Source: Pseudoroseomonas cervicalis (GTDB lineage Bacteria; Pseudomonadota; Alphaproteobacteria; Acetobacterales; Acetobacteraceae). From it: a stretch of 64,000 nucleotides of DNA. The position numbers and the translations under genes were made by a program. Positions 25,363 through 35,921 of this stretch are shown piece by piece. The stretch lies in contig NZ_JAUTAJ010000004.1 in the NCBI RefSeq assembly GCF_030818485.1, positions 2,459,001 through 2,523,000 of the forward strand. The letters are read 5' to 3'. The first letter of the stretch is position 1. Every line of letters starts with the position of its first letter. The notes under the pieces are model-generated. The model was not told the DNA's origin. It worked only from the letters and a program-made list of their open reading frames with translations, and ran no database searches.

Positions 25363-28300
25363 ACGCTGCCATCAGCGGCGGGGCCGCGCCCGGCGGCGCC
25401 AGCGAAGACGCCTCCGGCCACAACATCCATGTCGACCGCCAGAAGGCCCTGGCCGAGGAATATGCCGCGATCTGGGGCAGGGAGGCGCCGAAGGACTGGC
25501 CCGCCTATCTGGACGCCATGTATGACGCCGCGCCCGCCGCCCTGTGCCTGTCGGGGGGCGGCATCCGCAGCGCGGCCTTTTCGATCGGGGTTCTCCAGGG
25601 CCTGGCGCGGCGCGGGCTGCTGGCGCAGTTCCACTATCTCTCGACCGTCTCGGGGGGAGGCTATGCTGGCGGCTGGCTGACCCGCTGGATCGCCGAGCAG
25701 GTGAAACGCGATCCGCAGGCTGAGAAGGATCCGCCTGCCGCGCGCCTCAGGGCCGTGCAGCAGGTGCAGGCGGCGCTGGGCAGGCCGGAGCCACCCCGGC
25801 TGCAGGGCGCCCCGCCCGCGCCTCTGCGCCACCCCGAGGCCGCACCGCTGCGCGAACTCCGCCGCTGGACCAATTTCCTCACCCCCAGCACCGGCCTGGC
25901 CTCGACCGACACCATGGCCGGGCTGGCGCTGTGGCTGCGCAACCTGTTGCTGATCTGGCTGATCCTGCTGCCCGCTCTCCTGGTCCTCGCGCTACTGCCC
26001 GAACTCGTCGCACGATCTCTGTGGGCGATCCGGAATTACTGTCCGCCTCACCTGGCCTGGTTCCTTATCCTGGTCGCGTCGGCAGCGCTGCTGGTCCGGG
26101 CGGTAAGGCAGAGCTGCGTGGCCCTGCCGAGCTATTCGCTGCAAGGCAGCACCCCAGCCCAGCAGAGGCCCGGCGCCGCAGGCGGCCGCCAGGAGAGCGG
26201 ACCACAGCAGGCGAACAGCAAAACCGCGTCGCCTTTGACAGCGCCGCAGCTGCAGCGGTGTATCGTCTGGCCCTGCTTGATCTGGGCCGCCATTTTATCC
26301 GCTCTTCTGCTCGTCCCGAACCATCTCGATGGCTGGCACACCACCGGCGCCGCGCTTGTGCTGCTGCTGGCCAGCGTGATCGGCTATGCCTGGGCAGCGC
26401 TGGAGCTGGAGGCGCACCGCCGCCATTTTCAGCAGAATTGGGGACGCTGGCTCATCGCCTGCTGCGGCTCGGCCCTGGCGCTCTGGCTCTGGCTGACCTT
26501 TGTGAAGAACCAGTGGCTTGCAGAGGAGGCGACCTCCCTGCACCGGGCACTGGCCGTCAGCCTGCTGCCGCTCGGCATCGTCGGTGCACAGACAGTGCTG
26601 ACCTCGCTGTATGCCGGGTTGCGCCACACCGACGGGGAGACGCCGGGGCTGATGCCCGATCTCGACCGGGAATGGATGGCAAGGCTGAGTGCGTTGAAAC
26701 TGTTCTCGCCACTCGCCTGGGCCGCATTGAGCCTGATCTGCCTGGCGCTGCCGGCCTGGCTGCAAACCTCCGCCGCATTCTCCTGGTGGTCCTCCGCCGC
26801 CGCCACCTTCGGTGCCGGCAGCGGCCTGCTCTCCGGCTGGCTGGGGCGAAGCGGCGCCACGGGTGGCGCAAAGCGCGGCCTGGCATCCAGCCTTCGCCAG
26901 CGGTTGCTCGACGGGCTGACGGTGGCGGCCAGCTATCTGTTCCTGGCTTTGCTGTTGCTTGGCCTGAGCCAATTGGGCCTTTGGCTCTTCCGGGCATCCA
27001 GGAATTTTTCTCGGAATATATCAGGCATTATTTTCGAAAAATTTGCACTTTTCGGAAATCATTCGGATAGATTTGAATTCCCCGTTATGGCTTCTATGAT
27101 TTTGCTGATTATTTTATTCATGGCGTGGGCTGCCGGGCAGATCCGCATCAACCGTTTCTCCATGCACGCCACTTACCGCAACCGTCTGGTGCGGGCCTTC
27201 CTCGGCAGCGCACGGGCGGATCGGGACGCGCCGAAGCGCCAGCCCGAGCCCTTCACCGAATTCGATGGCGCCGACAGCCCGCCCCTGCACAGCCTTTGGC
27301 CGACCCATGCCGGGGCCGGCGCCCCCTTAGCATCGGCGGGCCGCCAGCCGTGTTTCCAGCCGCTCTTCCCGGTGATCAACACGGCGCTGAATGTCACGGG
27401 CGACAACGAAATTGCCTGGCAGGAGCGCAAGGCGCTGTCCTTCACCATCACGCCGCTGCGCTGCGGCTGGAGCAATCCGCTGGAGGGCGGCCCGGGCAAG
27501 CCCGTCCATAGCGGGGAGGGCAGCTACGCTCGAAGCGACGGCTATGCCGGCCAGGAACGCGATGCCGCCTGGAATGGCGCCCATTCATCGCCCGGCATCA
27601 CCCTGGGCACGGCGATGACGCTGTCCGGCGCCGCCGTCAGCCCGAATATGGGCTACCACTCCTCCCCCGCCACGGCGATGGTGCTGACCCTGCTGAACAT
27701 CCGGCTCGGCGCCTGGCTGCCGAACCCGGCGCTCCTGCAGAATGAAGGGCAGACAACGCAGGAACACACCAGGGAATTCGGGCGATACAAGACGCGCATC
27801 CGGCAAAGCTCGCCCCGCTGGGCGCTCCTGCCATTGTGGCAGGAGCTGACGGGTCACAGCTCCTCGCAGGCCGACTTCGTCTACCTGTCGGATGGCGGCC
27901 ATTTCGACAATCTCGGCCTCTACGAGATGGTCCGGCGCCGCTGCCGCTTCATCCTGGTCAGCGATGCCTCGGCCGACCCCGAATGCGGTTATGCCGATCT
28001 CGGCATGGCGGTGCGCAAGATCGCCATCGACCAGGGCGTGCGCATCATCCTGCCACCCTTGCCCATGCAGGCGCGCCACCAGGTCAGCCAGGACCGCCCC
28101 CTGCCCTTCGTGCTCGGCACCATCCACTATCCGGACATGCCGCTGCGCGAGGACGGCACGCCGGATGGCTGGCTGCTTTACATCAAGCCGCAATGGTGGC
28201 GGGACATGCCGGCCGATATCCGCGCCTATGCCGCGCAGAACCAGCTCTTCCCGCATGAATCCACCGGCGACCAGTGGTTCGCCGAGAGTCAGTTCGAAGC

Positions 28301-28406
28301 CTATCGCCATCTGGGCGAGGCGACGCTCGACGCCCTGCTGCCGGCCCGGACCGGCGGCTGGCACATGGCGCAGTTCTTCATGGAGCTGAAGGCGAGGGCG
28401 GGATGA
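25359..28406 (+). CDS. Giant patatin-like phospholipase with a membrane module between its catalytic residues
   Basis: A 1015-residue protein. The patatin oxyanion motif SGGGIRSAAFS is at about residues 65-75 and the nucleophile Ser is in LSTVSGGGYAGG (Ser98). The catalytic Asp is in YLSDGGHFDNLGLYEM (Asp845). Normal patatins have these residues roughly 150-250 apart; here about 750 residues with nine or ten predicted transmembrane helices (about residues 196-592) lie between. A soluble region (about 600-1015) completes the hydrolase. Codon use in the membrane part is less GC-rich than the neighbours, notably near 26990-27130. Expected activity is acyl-ester hydrolysis of lipids at the inner membrane; the biological role is unknown. 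Confidence 0.82.
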   Translation: MNAAISGGAAPGGASEDASGHNIHVDRQKALAEEYAAIWGREAPKDWPAYLDAMYDAAPAALCLSGGGIRSAAFSIGVLQGLARRGLLAQFHYLSTVSGGGYAGGWLTRWIAEQVKRDPQAEKDPPAARLRAVQQVQAALGRPEPPRLQGAPPAPLRHPEAAPLRELRRWTNFLTPSTGLASTDTMAGLALWLRNLLLIWLILLPALLVLALLPELVARSLWAIRNYCPPHLAWFLILVASAALLVRAVRQSCVALPSYSLQGSTPAQQRPGAAGGRQESGPQQANSKTASPLTAPQLQRCIVWPCLIWAAILSALLLVPNHLDGWHTTGAALVLLLASVIGYAWAALELEAHRRHFQQNWGRWLIACCGSALALWLWLTFVKNQWLAEEATSLHRALAVSLLPLGIVGAQTVLTSLYAGLRHTDGETPGLMPDLDREWMARLSALKLFSPLAWAALSLICLALPAWLQTSAAFSWWSSAAATFGAGSGLLSGWLGRSGATGGAKRGLASSLRQRLLDGLTVAASYLFLALLLLGLSQLGLWLFRASRNFSRNISGIIFEKFALFGNHSDRFEFPVMASMILLIILFMAWAAGQIRINRFSMHATYRNRLVRAFLGSARADRDAPKRQPEPFTEFDGADSPPLHSLWPTHAGAGAPLASAGRQPCFQPLFPVINTALNVTGDNEIAWQERKALSFTITPLRCGWSNPLEGGPGKPVHSGEGSYARSDGYAGQERDAAWNGAHSSPGITLGTAMTLSGAAVSPNMGYHSSPATAMVLTLLNIRLGAWLPNPALLQNEGQTTQEHTREFGRYKTRIRQSSPRWALLPLWQELTGHSSSQADFVYLSDGGHFDNLGLYEMVRRRCRFILVSDASADPECGYADLGMAVRKIAIDQGVRIILPPLPMQARHQVSQDRPLPFVLGTIHYPDMPLREDGTPDGWLLYIKPQWWRDMPADIRAYAAQNQLFPHESTGDQWFAESQFEAYRHLGEATLDALLPARTGGWHMAQFFMELKARAG

Positions 28407-28459
28407 GGGACGATCCGGTCGCCGCGGCGGCTCCGCGGCGCCCGCTCGGCACTCATGAT

Positions 28460-29617
28460 TCAGCGCAACAGCACCGGCAGCAGCGCATCCAGTCGCAGCC
28501 GCCCTTCCCAGGTGGTGGCGAGGTTCCCCTCCGGCGTCCAGCGGAGATAATCCTCCTCCAGGCAGGCGGTCAGCATGGCGGGGTCCACCGCCTCGGCCAG
28601 GGTCAGGCCGGTGCGCGCCTGCAGCCGGGCGGGGCTGACGCCCTCCGACAGCCGCAGCCCCATCAGCAGCGCCTCCCGCGCGCGGTCGAGCGGCGCCAGA
28701 TGCTCCTCCCGCGTCACCGCATGACCCTCCGCCTCGACGCGCGACAGCCATTCCTCCGGCGCCCGGTGCCGGCGGGCGGCAACCACAATGCCGTCCCGCG
28801 TCACCCGCTGATGCGCCCCCGCGCCGATGCCGAGATAATCGCCATAGCGCCAATAGGCGAGGTTGTGCCGGCTCTCCGCCCCGGGCCTGGCGTAGTTGGA
28901 GACCTCATAGGGCAGCAGGCCGAAGCGCCCCGCCTCCTCCCCCGTGGCATAGTACAGCGCCGCCGCCTCCTCCCCCTCCGGCAAGGCGAAGGCGCCGCGG
29001 GCGTATTCGGTCGCGAAGCGTGTGCCCGGCTCGATGGTCAGCTGGTAGAGCGAGAGATGGTCCGCCGCCAGGGCCAGCGCCTGGCGCAGCTCGGCCCGCC
29101 ATTCCGCGAGGCCCTGGCCGGGGCGGGCATAGATCAGGTCGAAGGAGATGCGCGGGAACAGCCCGCGCGCCGCCTCCAGCGCCGCCACCGCCTGCTTCGC
29201 ATCATGCTGGCGGCCGAGGAAGCCCAGCGCCTTGTCCTGCAGCGACTGGATGCCGAGGCTGGCGCGGTTCACCCCCGCCTGCCGCAGCGCCGCCAGCTTC
29301 GCGATCTCGACGCTGGTCGGGTTCGCCTCCAGCGTGATCTCGATCTCCGGCAGCGGGTCGAACAGCCGGCGGGCATCGGCGATGACATCGGCCACCACCT
29401 CAGGCGGCATCAGGCTCGGCGTGCCGCCGCCGAAGAAGATCGAGGCCAGCGGGCGCCGCTCGCCCAGCCGCTCGGCTTCATAGGCCAGCTCCCGCCGCAG
29501 CGCCGCGCCGTAGCGCGCCGCATCCACCCGCTCCCGCACATGGCTGTTGAAGTCGCAATAGGGGCACTTGGCCAGGCAGAAGGGCCAGTGGACATACAGG
29601 GCGATGGGCTCGGGCAT
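28460..29617 (-). CDS. hemW: Radical SAM heme chaperone HemW
   Basis: A 385-residue radical-SAM protein related to HemN. It carries the iron-sulfur motif CLAKCPYCDFN at residues 14-24, the FFGGGTPSLMPP loop, ITLEANPTS and the Q-S-L-Q-D region. The extra CDF-type sequence and absence of the HemN N-terminal extension favour HemW, which binds heme and delivers it to respiratory proteins, rather than coproporphyrinogen dehydrogenase. Confidence 0.9.
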   Translation of the reverse strand: MPEPIALYVHWPFCLAKCPYCDFNSHVRERVDAARYGAALRRELAYEAERLGERRPLASIFFGGGTPSLMPPEVVADVIADARRLFDPLPEIEITLEANPTSVEIAKLAALRQAGVNRASLGIQSLQDKALGFLGRQHDAKQAVAALEAARGLFPRISFDLIYARPGQGLAEWRAELRQALALAADHLSLYQLTIEPGTRFATEYARGAFALPEGEEAAALYYATGEEAGRFGLLPYEVSNYARPGAESRHNLAYWRYGDYLGIGAGAHQRVTRDGIVVAARRHRAPEEWLSRVEAEGHAVTREEHLAPLDRAREALLMGLRLSEGVSPARLQARTGLTLAEAVDPAMLTACLEEDYLRWTPEGNLATTWEGRLRLDALLPVLLR

Positions 29618-29659
29618 GGCGCCGCATATGGCGCCGCGGCGCCGGGCTGGGAAGCGCTT

Positions 29660-30385
29660 TCAGCGCAGCAGCAGCTCCGCCCCCAGCACGGCCAGGCCGA
29701 GGAAGAAGACGATGCGGAAGCGCTCCGGCGGGATCCGCTGCCGGAGCCAGCCGCCCAGCGCCATGCCCGCCAGCGCCGGCGCCAGCGCCAGCAGCGACTG
29801 CCCGAGCAGCAGCCCCGGCAGCGCCCCGTGCCAGGCCAGGCCCAGCCCCAGCGCCAGGGTGGAGACGGTGAAGGACAGGCCCAGCGCCTGCACCAGCAGG
29901 TCCCGTGGCAGGCCGAGCGCCGCCAGATAGGGCACGGCGGGAATCACGAAGACGCCCGTCGCCCCGGTCACCACCCCCGTCACCCCGCCCACCACCGGGC
30001 CCAGCCAGCGCTCGGCGCGCGGGCTGACCCGCCAGGGCAGGCGCCGCAGCCCCAGCGCGGCATAGGCCAGCAGCGCCGCCCCCAGCAGCCGCCGCGCCAG
30101 CGCCGCATCGCCACCCGCCAGCAGACCGGCCCCCGCCGCTGTTCCCAACAGGATGGCCAGCATCATCCAGCCTAGCCGGCGCAACAGCCCCACCCAGCCG
30201 GGGCCGGCCAGCAGCTGCCAGAGATTCGTCACCAGCGAAGGCAGCAGCAGCAGACCGGCCGCCTGGGCGGGGGGCAGCACCGCGCCCAGCAAGCCCATCG
30301 CCACCGTCGGCAGGCCAAGGCCCAGCACGCCCTTCACCAGGCCGGCGAGCAGGAAAACACCACCCAGATACAGCCAGTCGGGCAT
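29660..30385 (-). CDS. TauE/SafE-family sulfite/anion exporter permease
   Basis: A 241-residue inner-membrane protein with about eight transmembrane helices. GGVFLLAGLVKGVLGLGLPT at the start and VVGGVTGVVTGATGVFVIPA midway are the two repeated signature segments of the TauE/SafE family. Members export sulfite, sulfoacetate or other small organosulfur anions. The ATG at 30385 is chosen from the hydrophobic start. The divergent LysR gene is its likely regulator. Confidence 0.85.
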   Translation of the reverse strand: MPDWLYLGGVFLLAGLVKGVLGLGLPTVAMGLLGAVLPPAQAAGLLLLPSLVTNLWQLLAGPGWVGLLRRLGWMMLAILLGTAAGAGLLAGGDAALARRLLGAALLAYAALGLRRLPWRVSPRAERWLGPVVGGVTGVVTGATGVFVIPAVPYLAALGLPRDLLVQALGLSFTVSTLALGLGLAWHGALPGLLLGQSLLALAPALAGMALGGWLRQRIPPERFRIVFFLGLAVLGAELLLR

Positions 30386-30397
30386 CGTCCACAAAGT

Positions 30398-30442
30398 CCG
30401 GGGGAATGAATTCCCCCGGGCCCCCTTCTTTTTTCTGTCAGT
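30398..30442 (+). repeat. Dispersed palindromic element, copy C
   Basis: Perfect stem CCGGGGGAAT/ATTCCCCCGG with loop GA, then GCCCCCTTC, six T and CTGTCAG. It lies in the divergent promoter region between the permease and LysR genes. The T-tract and CTGTCAG end are shared with copy E at 43489. Confidence 0.7.
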
Positions 30443-30513
30443 TTGGTCGCATCCGGCAGCGCGGCCCACAATCTGGATCTGCTGAAGCCTGGCTTCGCGG
30501 GGGACGAAGGCTC

Positions 30514-31398
30514 ATGCATCTGGACCTGGCCGATCTGCGGCTCTTCGTGGCGGTGGCGGAGGCCGGCAGCATCACCGGCGGCGCCGCCCGCGCCGGCCTC
30601 GCCCTCGCCTCGGCCAGCGCCCGGCTGCGGGATCTGGAGGCCGAGGCCGGCACCGCCCTGCTGCACCGCCACCGCCGCGGCGCCACCCCCACCCCGGCCG
30701 GCCAGGCCCTGCTGCGCCACGCCCGGCTGGTGCTGGCGCAGCTGGACAGCCTGCGCGGCGAGCTGGCCGGGGCCCAGCGCGGGCAGGTCAGGCTGCTGGC
30801 CAACACCGCCGCCGCCACCGCCTGGCTGCCGGAGCTGCTGGCCCGCTTCCTGGCCCGCCACCCGCGGCTCGACCTGGCGCTGGAGGAACGCCCCAGCCGC
30901 GACGTGGCCGAGGCCGTGGCCAGCGGCGCCGCCCCCCTCGGCATCGCCGCCGACCATGCCGATCTCTCCGGGCTGGAGAGCTTCCCCTTCCGCACCGACC
31001 GGCTGGTGGTGGTCGCCCCCCCTTTCCACGCCCTGGCCGGCCAGGGCGGGCTGCGCTTCGCCGAGCTGCTGGGCTGCGACCTGGTGGGGCTCGCGGGCGA
31101 CAGCGCCCTGCAGCGCCATCTGGCCGGGCATGCGCGGCGCGGGGGGCAGGCGATGCGGCTGCGCATCCAGGCCCAGGGGCCGGAAGTGGTCTGCCGCATG
31201 GTGGCGCTCGGCGCCGGCCTGGCCATCCTGCCCGAGGCCGTGCTGCGCCCGGGCCATGGCCTGGCGGTGCTGGCCTTACGGGAGGATTGGGCGGAACGCC
31301 GGCTGCGCCTGGTCGCCCGCCGCCTCGCCACCCTGCCCGAACCGGCCCGCCTGCTGCTGCAGCATCTGCGCCACAGCCCCGCCGAACCCTCCGGTTGA
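30514..31398 (+). CDS. LysR-family transcriptional regulator
   Basis: A 294-residue regulator. The winged HTH lies at residues 1-62 (LDLADLRLFVAVAEAGSITG, then ASASARLRDLEAEAGTALLH) and an effector-binding domain follows (about 90-290, with LEERPSRDVAEAVASGA). ATG at 30514 follows AAGG. It is divergent from the TauE/SafE permease, the usual position for a LysR regulator that controls its neighbour; the inducer is unknown. Confidence 0.88.
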   Translation: MHLDLADLRLFVAVAEAGSITGGAARAGLALASASARLRDLEAEAGTALLHRHRRGATPTPAGQALLRHARLVLAQLDSLRGELAGAQRGQVRLLANTAAATAWLPELLARFLARHPRLDLALEERPSRDVAEAVASGAAPLGIAADHADLSGLESFPFRTDRLVVVAPPFHALAGQGGLRFAELLGCDLVGLAGDSALQRHLAGHARRGGQAMRLRIQAQGPEVVCRMVALGAGLAILPEAVLRPGHGLAVLALREDWAERRLRLVARRLATLPEPARLLLQHLRHSPAEPSG

Positions 31399-31631
31399 GC
31401 GTCTCGTGACGCAGTGCAAGAAAGAAATCACTTGCGGCGCGGGGCCCCGGTTTGAAACGATGCCGGCGATGAGCAGCCCAGGCGCCACCGCCCTTTCGCG
31501 GAACGCCGGGGTCCTGGTCGCTTGACCCGAGGCCCCGCGCCCCGCACATCCGCCCTCACTGCCGCCCCGCGCCGGGGCGGCCCCGGCGGATGCGCGATGC
31601 CGGGTGTCGCTGGCCCAGGGTTCCTGTTTCC

Positions 31632-33037
31632 ATGACCTCCCCCCTTCCCGACTCCCCCCTGCCCGAAGGCGCGGCCGCCGTGCCGGCGCGGAAGAAGCTC
31701 TTCATCCGCACCTGGGGCTGCCAGATGAATGTCTATGACAGCACCCGCATGGCGGATGTGCTGGCCCCTCTCGGCTACGGCCCCGCCGAGACGCCGGAGG
31801 AGGCCGACATGGTCATCCTCAACACCTGCCATATCCGCGAGAAGGCGTCGGAGAAGGTGTTCTCCGATCTCGGCCGGCTGCGCCTGCTGAAGACCGAGAA
31901 GGAACAGGCCGGGCAGAAGATGGTGCTGGCCGTCGCCGGCTGCGTGGCGCAGGCCGAGGGCGCCGAGATCACCGCCCGCGCCCCCTGGGTCGACATCGTG
32001 CTGGGCCCGCAGACCTATCACCGCCTGCCGGAGATGGTGGCCCGTGCCAGCCGCGCCGCCGGCGCCCAGATCGACACCGATTTCCCGGTGGAGCAGAAAT
32101 TCGACCTGCTGCCCGAGGTGAATGCCAATCAGGGCCCGATCGCCTTCCTGACCATCCAGGAGGGCTGCGATAAGTTCTGTTCGTTCTGCGTGGTGCCCTA
32201 CACGCGGGGCGCCGAGTTCAGCCGCCCTGTCGCCGCCATCCTGGCCGAGGCGCGTCGCCTGGTCGCCGGCGGCGCGCGGGAGATCGCGCTGCTCGGCCAG
32301 AATGTGAATGCCTGGCATGGCGAGGCGCCGGACGGCTCCACCTGGACGCTCTCCCGCCTGCTCTATGCGCTGGCCGAGATCGATGGGCTGGCGCGCCTCC
32401 GCTACACCACCAGCCATCCGCGCGACATGGATGACGCGCTGATCGAGGCGCATGGCCGCATCCCCGCCCTCATGCCCTTCCTGCACCTGCCGGTGCAGAG
32501 CGGCTCGGACAAGGTGCTGGCCGCCATGAACCGCGGCCACAAGGCCGAGCTGTTCTACCGCATCGCCGACCGGCTGCGGGAGGCGCGGCCGGACATGGCG
32601 CTGTCCTCCGACTTCATCGTGGGCCACCCGGGCGAGAGCGCGGCCGACCACGCGGCCACCATGCAGCTGGTGGAGAAGGTGGGCTTTGCGCTCGCCTATT
32701 CCTTCAAATATTCGCCCCGCCCCGGCACCCCCGCCGCCGGCCAGCCCTTCCAGGTGCCCGAGGCCGAGAAGGATGCCCGCCTGCAGGAGCTGCAGGCGGT
32801 GCTGCGCCGCCAGCAGGACGAATTCAACCGCGCCTGCGTCGGCCGCGAGGTGGACATCCTCTGGACCGGCCCGGGCCGGCATCCGGGCCAGATCGCCGGC
32901 CGCACGCCCTGGCTGCAGCCGGTCCACGCCATCGGCCCGGCCGGTCTCGCCGGCCGTATCGCACGGGTGCGCCTGACGGATGCGCATCCGAATTCCCTTT
33001 CGGCGGTTCTGTTGGAAGAGAAGGAGCTGACCCCCGC

Positions 33038-33041
<4 letters not shown>
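31632..33041 (+). CDS. miaB: tRNA-2-methylthio-N6-dimethylallyladenosine synthase MiaB
   Basis: A 469-residue methylthiotransferase that adds the 2-methylthio group to i6A37 of tRNAs. The N-terminal cluster cysteines are in [12 protein letters not shown] (Cys30), [12 protein letters not shown] and [10 protein letters not shown]. The radical-SAM motif is [16 protein letters not shown], and a TRAM domain ends the protein. The start at 31632 fits the family; an upstream ATG at 31590 is in frame. It opens a tightly packed operon: its stop overlaps the TTG start of phoH. Confidence 0.95.
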
Positions 33042-34209
<1,168 letters not shown>

Positions 34210-34213
<4 letters not shown>

Positions 34214-34785
34214 TGGAACCGGGAAGTCGAACGCCCGGCCGCTCTAGCGCGGTCGGGCCTGCTCACTCCAAGCGAACCGGGCGGGCCAGGCAGGCCTGTC
34301 CGGACGTGGTCGTGATTGTCGAAAGCCCCGCCTGGCGCGCCGCCGTGCCGCGGGCCGAGCGCCTGGCGCGCCGCGCCGCCGAGGCGGCCTGGGCCGAAAT
34401 GGCCGAGGATGGCTTTCCCCTGGACCAGGCGCCGCCCGGAGCGCCCGCCGGCGCCATGACCGTGCTGCTGACCGATGACCGCTCCGTCAAGCGGTTGAAC
34501 GGCGAGCACCGCAACAAGGTCAAGCCCACCAACGTCCTGTCCTTCCCCGGCGAGGGCTTCGGCCATCTCGGCGACATCGCCCTCGCCCTCGGCGTGGTGC
34601 GGCGGGAGGCCCGTGCCGCGAAGCGCCGGGTCGCCGCGCATCTGGCGCATCTGGTCGCGCATGGCACGCTGCATTTGGGCGGCCATGATCACATCCAGGC
34701 CGGCGAGGCCCGCCGCATGGAGCGGGCCGAGGCCCGCATCATGCGGCGCCTGGCCCTGCCCAACCCGTGGAGAGGCGTGCTGTGA
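34210..34785 (+). CDS. ybeY: Endoribonuclease YbeY (rRNA maturation)
   Basis: A 191-residue zinc-dependent protein. The signature H-G-x-L-H-L-x-G-x-D-H appears as [17 protein letters not shown] near residue 157, giving three His ligands. [18 protein letters not shown] is the other conserved block. It matures 16S rRNA 3' ends with PhoH/YbeZ. The ATG overlaps the phoH stop, with GGAAGGAG just upstream. A 30-residue basic N-terminal extension is longer than usual. Confidence 0.93.
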
Positions 34786-35708
34786 GCGGATCGAATCGCG
34801 AGGAACGCGAGGGCCTGCTCTGGCGCCTCCAGGGGCTGCTGCGCCGCCGCAGCGCCGAGAGCGTGCGCGACCAGGTGGAAGCCCTGGTCGAGGGCCGCGA
34901 GCATCACGAACACCACGAGCCGGGCAATGGCGCGCCGCGGCCGGAGCTGGACGCGCAGGAGCGCGCCATGCTGCGCAACGTGCTGAAGCTGCGCGGCAAG
35001 ACCGCCAATGACGTGATGGTGCCGCGCGCCGACATCGTCGCCATGCCGGAAGACCTGACGCTGGAGCAGGCCATCCGCCTGATCCAGCGCGAGGGGCATA
35101 GCCGCTTCCCGGTCTATCGCGGCCAGCTCGACGACATTGTCGGCATGGTCCACATCAAGGACGTTTTCGCGAGCGTCGGCCGCGAGGCGCCGTTCAGCAT
35201 GGCCGCCGTGCTGCGCAAGCCGCTGTTTGTCGTGCCCTCGGTGCCCGTGCTCGACCTGCTGCTGCAGATGCGCCAGGCGCGCATGCATCTGGCGCTGGTG
35301 GTCGACGAATATGGCGGCATCGACGGCCTCGTCACCATCGAGGATCTGGTCGAGACCATCACCGGCGACATCTCCGACGAGCATGACGAGGATGCCGCGC
35401 CGCAGATCGTCGAGCGGCCCGACGGGCTGATCGACATCGATGCCCGCACCCCGATCGAGACCTTCGAGCAGAAGCTCGGCGCCGTGCTGACCGAGGAGGA
35501 GCGCGAGCAGGATATCGACACGGTGGGCGGCCTGGTCTTCACCCTGGCCGGGCGCGTGCCGGCGCGGGGCGAGCTGGTCTCGCACGGCTCGGGCCTGGAA
35601 TTCCGTGTGCTGGAGGCCGATCCGCGTCGCATCCGCCGGCTGCGGGTGCGCCGCCCCGGCACCGGGACCGGCACCGGCGCCCCGGCCGCCCAGGCCGCCG
35701 CCGAATAG
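34782..35708 (+). CDS. CorC/TlyC-type CBS-domain protein
   Basis: A 308-residue cytosolic protein with a CBS pair (about 75-200: [44 protein letters not shown]) and a C-terminal CorC_HlyC domain (about 215-295, [19 protein letters not shown]). It lacks the membrane DUF21 domain, so it is the soluble CorC form linked to Mg/Co homeostasis. The GTG start overlaps the ybeY stop (GTGA). A His-rich patch (HHEHHE) near residue 42 precedes the CBS domain. Confidence 0.9.
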   Translation: MSGSNREEREGLLWRLQGLLRRRSAESVRDQVEALVEGREHHEHHEPGNGAPRPELDAQERAMLRNVLKLRGKTANDVMVPRADIVAMPEDLTLEQAIRLIQREGHSRFPVYRGQLDDIVGMVHIKDVFASVGREAPFSMAAVLRKPLFVVPSVPVLDLLLQMRQARMHLALVVDEYGGIDGLVTIEDLVETITGDISDEHDEDAAPQIVERPDGLIDIDARTPIETFEQKLGAVLTEEEREQDIDTVGGLVFTLAGRVPARGELVSHGSGLEFRVLEADPRRIRRLRVRRPGTGTGTGAPAAQAAAE

Positions 35709-35732
35709 AGCGATGGGCCGGCCGGCTGCCCC

Positions 35733-35807
35733 GGGGCCTGCCCTCCTGGGGCCTGCCCTGGGGCCTACCCTGGGGCCTACCCTGGGGCCTGCCCTGGGGC
35801 CTGCCCC
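35733..35807. repeat. 12-bp tandem repeat, six copies
   Basis: Units of GGGGCCTGCCCT, with two reading GGGGCCTACCCT, run from 35733 to 35807; the first is offset by three bases. It lies between corC and lnt. Confidence 0.85.
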
Positions 35808-35830
35808 GGGGATTTGCCTGCGGACCCGCT

Positions 35831-35892
35831 CCGGGGGGATACTGGCCCCCCGGCGCAAGCTCCGGAAGGGCGCGCCCCTTCCGGACCCCGCC
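35831..35892 (+). repeat. Dispersed palindromic element, copy D (double hairpin)
   Basis: Hairpins CCGGGGGG/CCCCCCGG at 35831-35853 and CCGGAAGGG/CCCTTCCGG at 35862-35884, then the shared tail ACCCCGCC. Together with the 12-bp repeats it fills the gap before lnt. Confidence 0.7.
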
Positions 35893-35921
35893 GCCCCTCG
35901 CGCGACGGAACCCCCCTCCCC

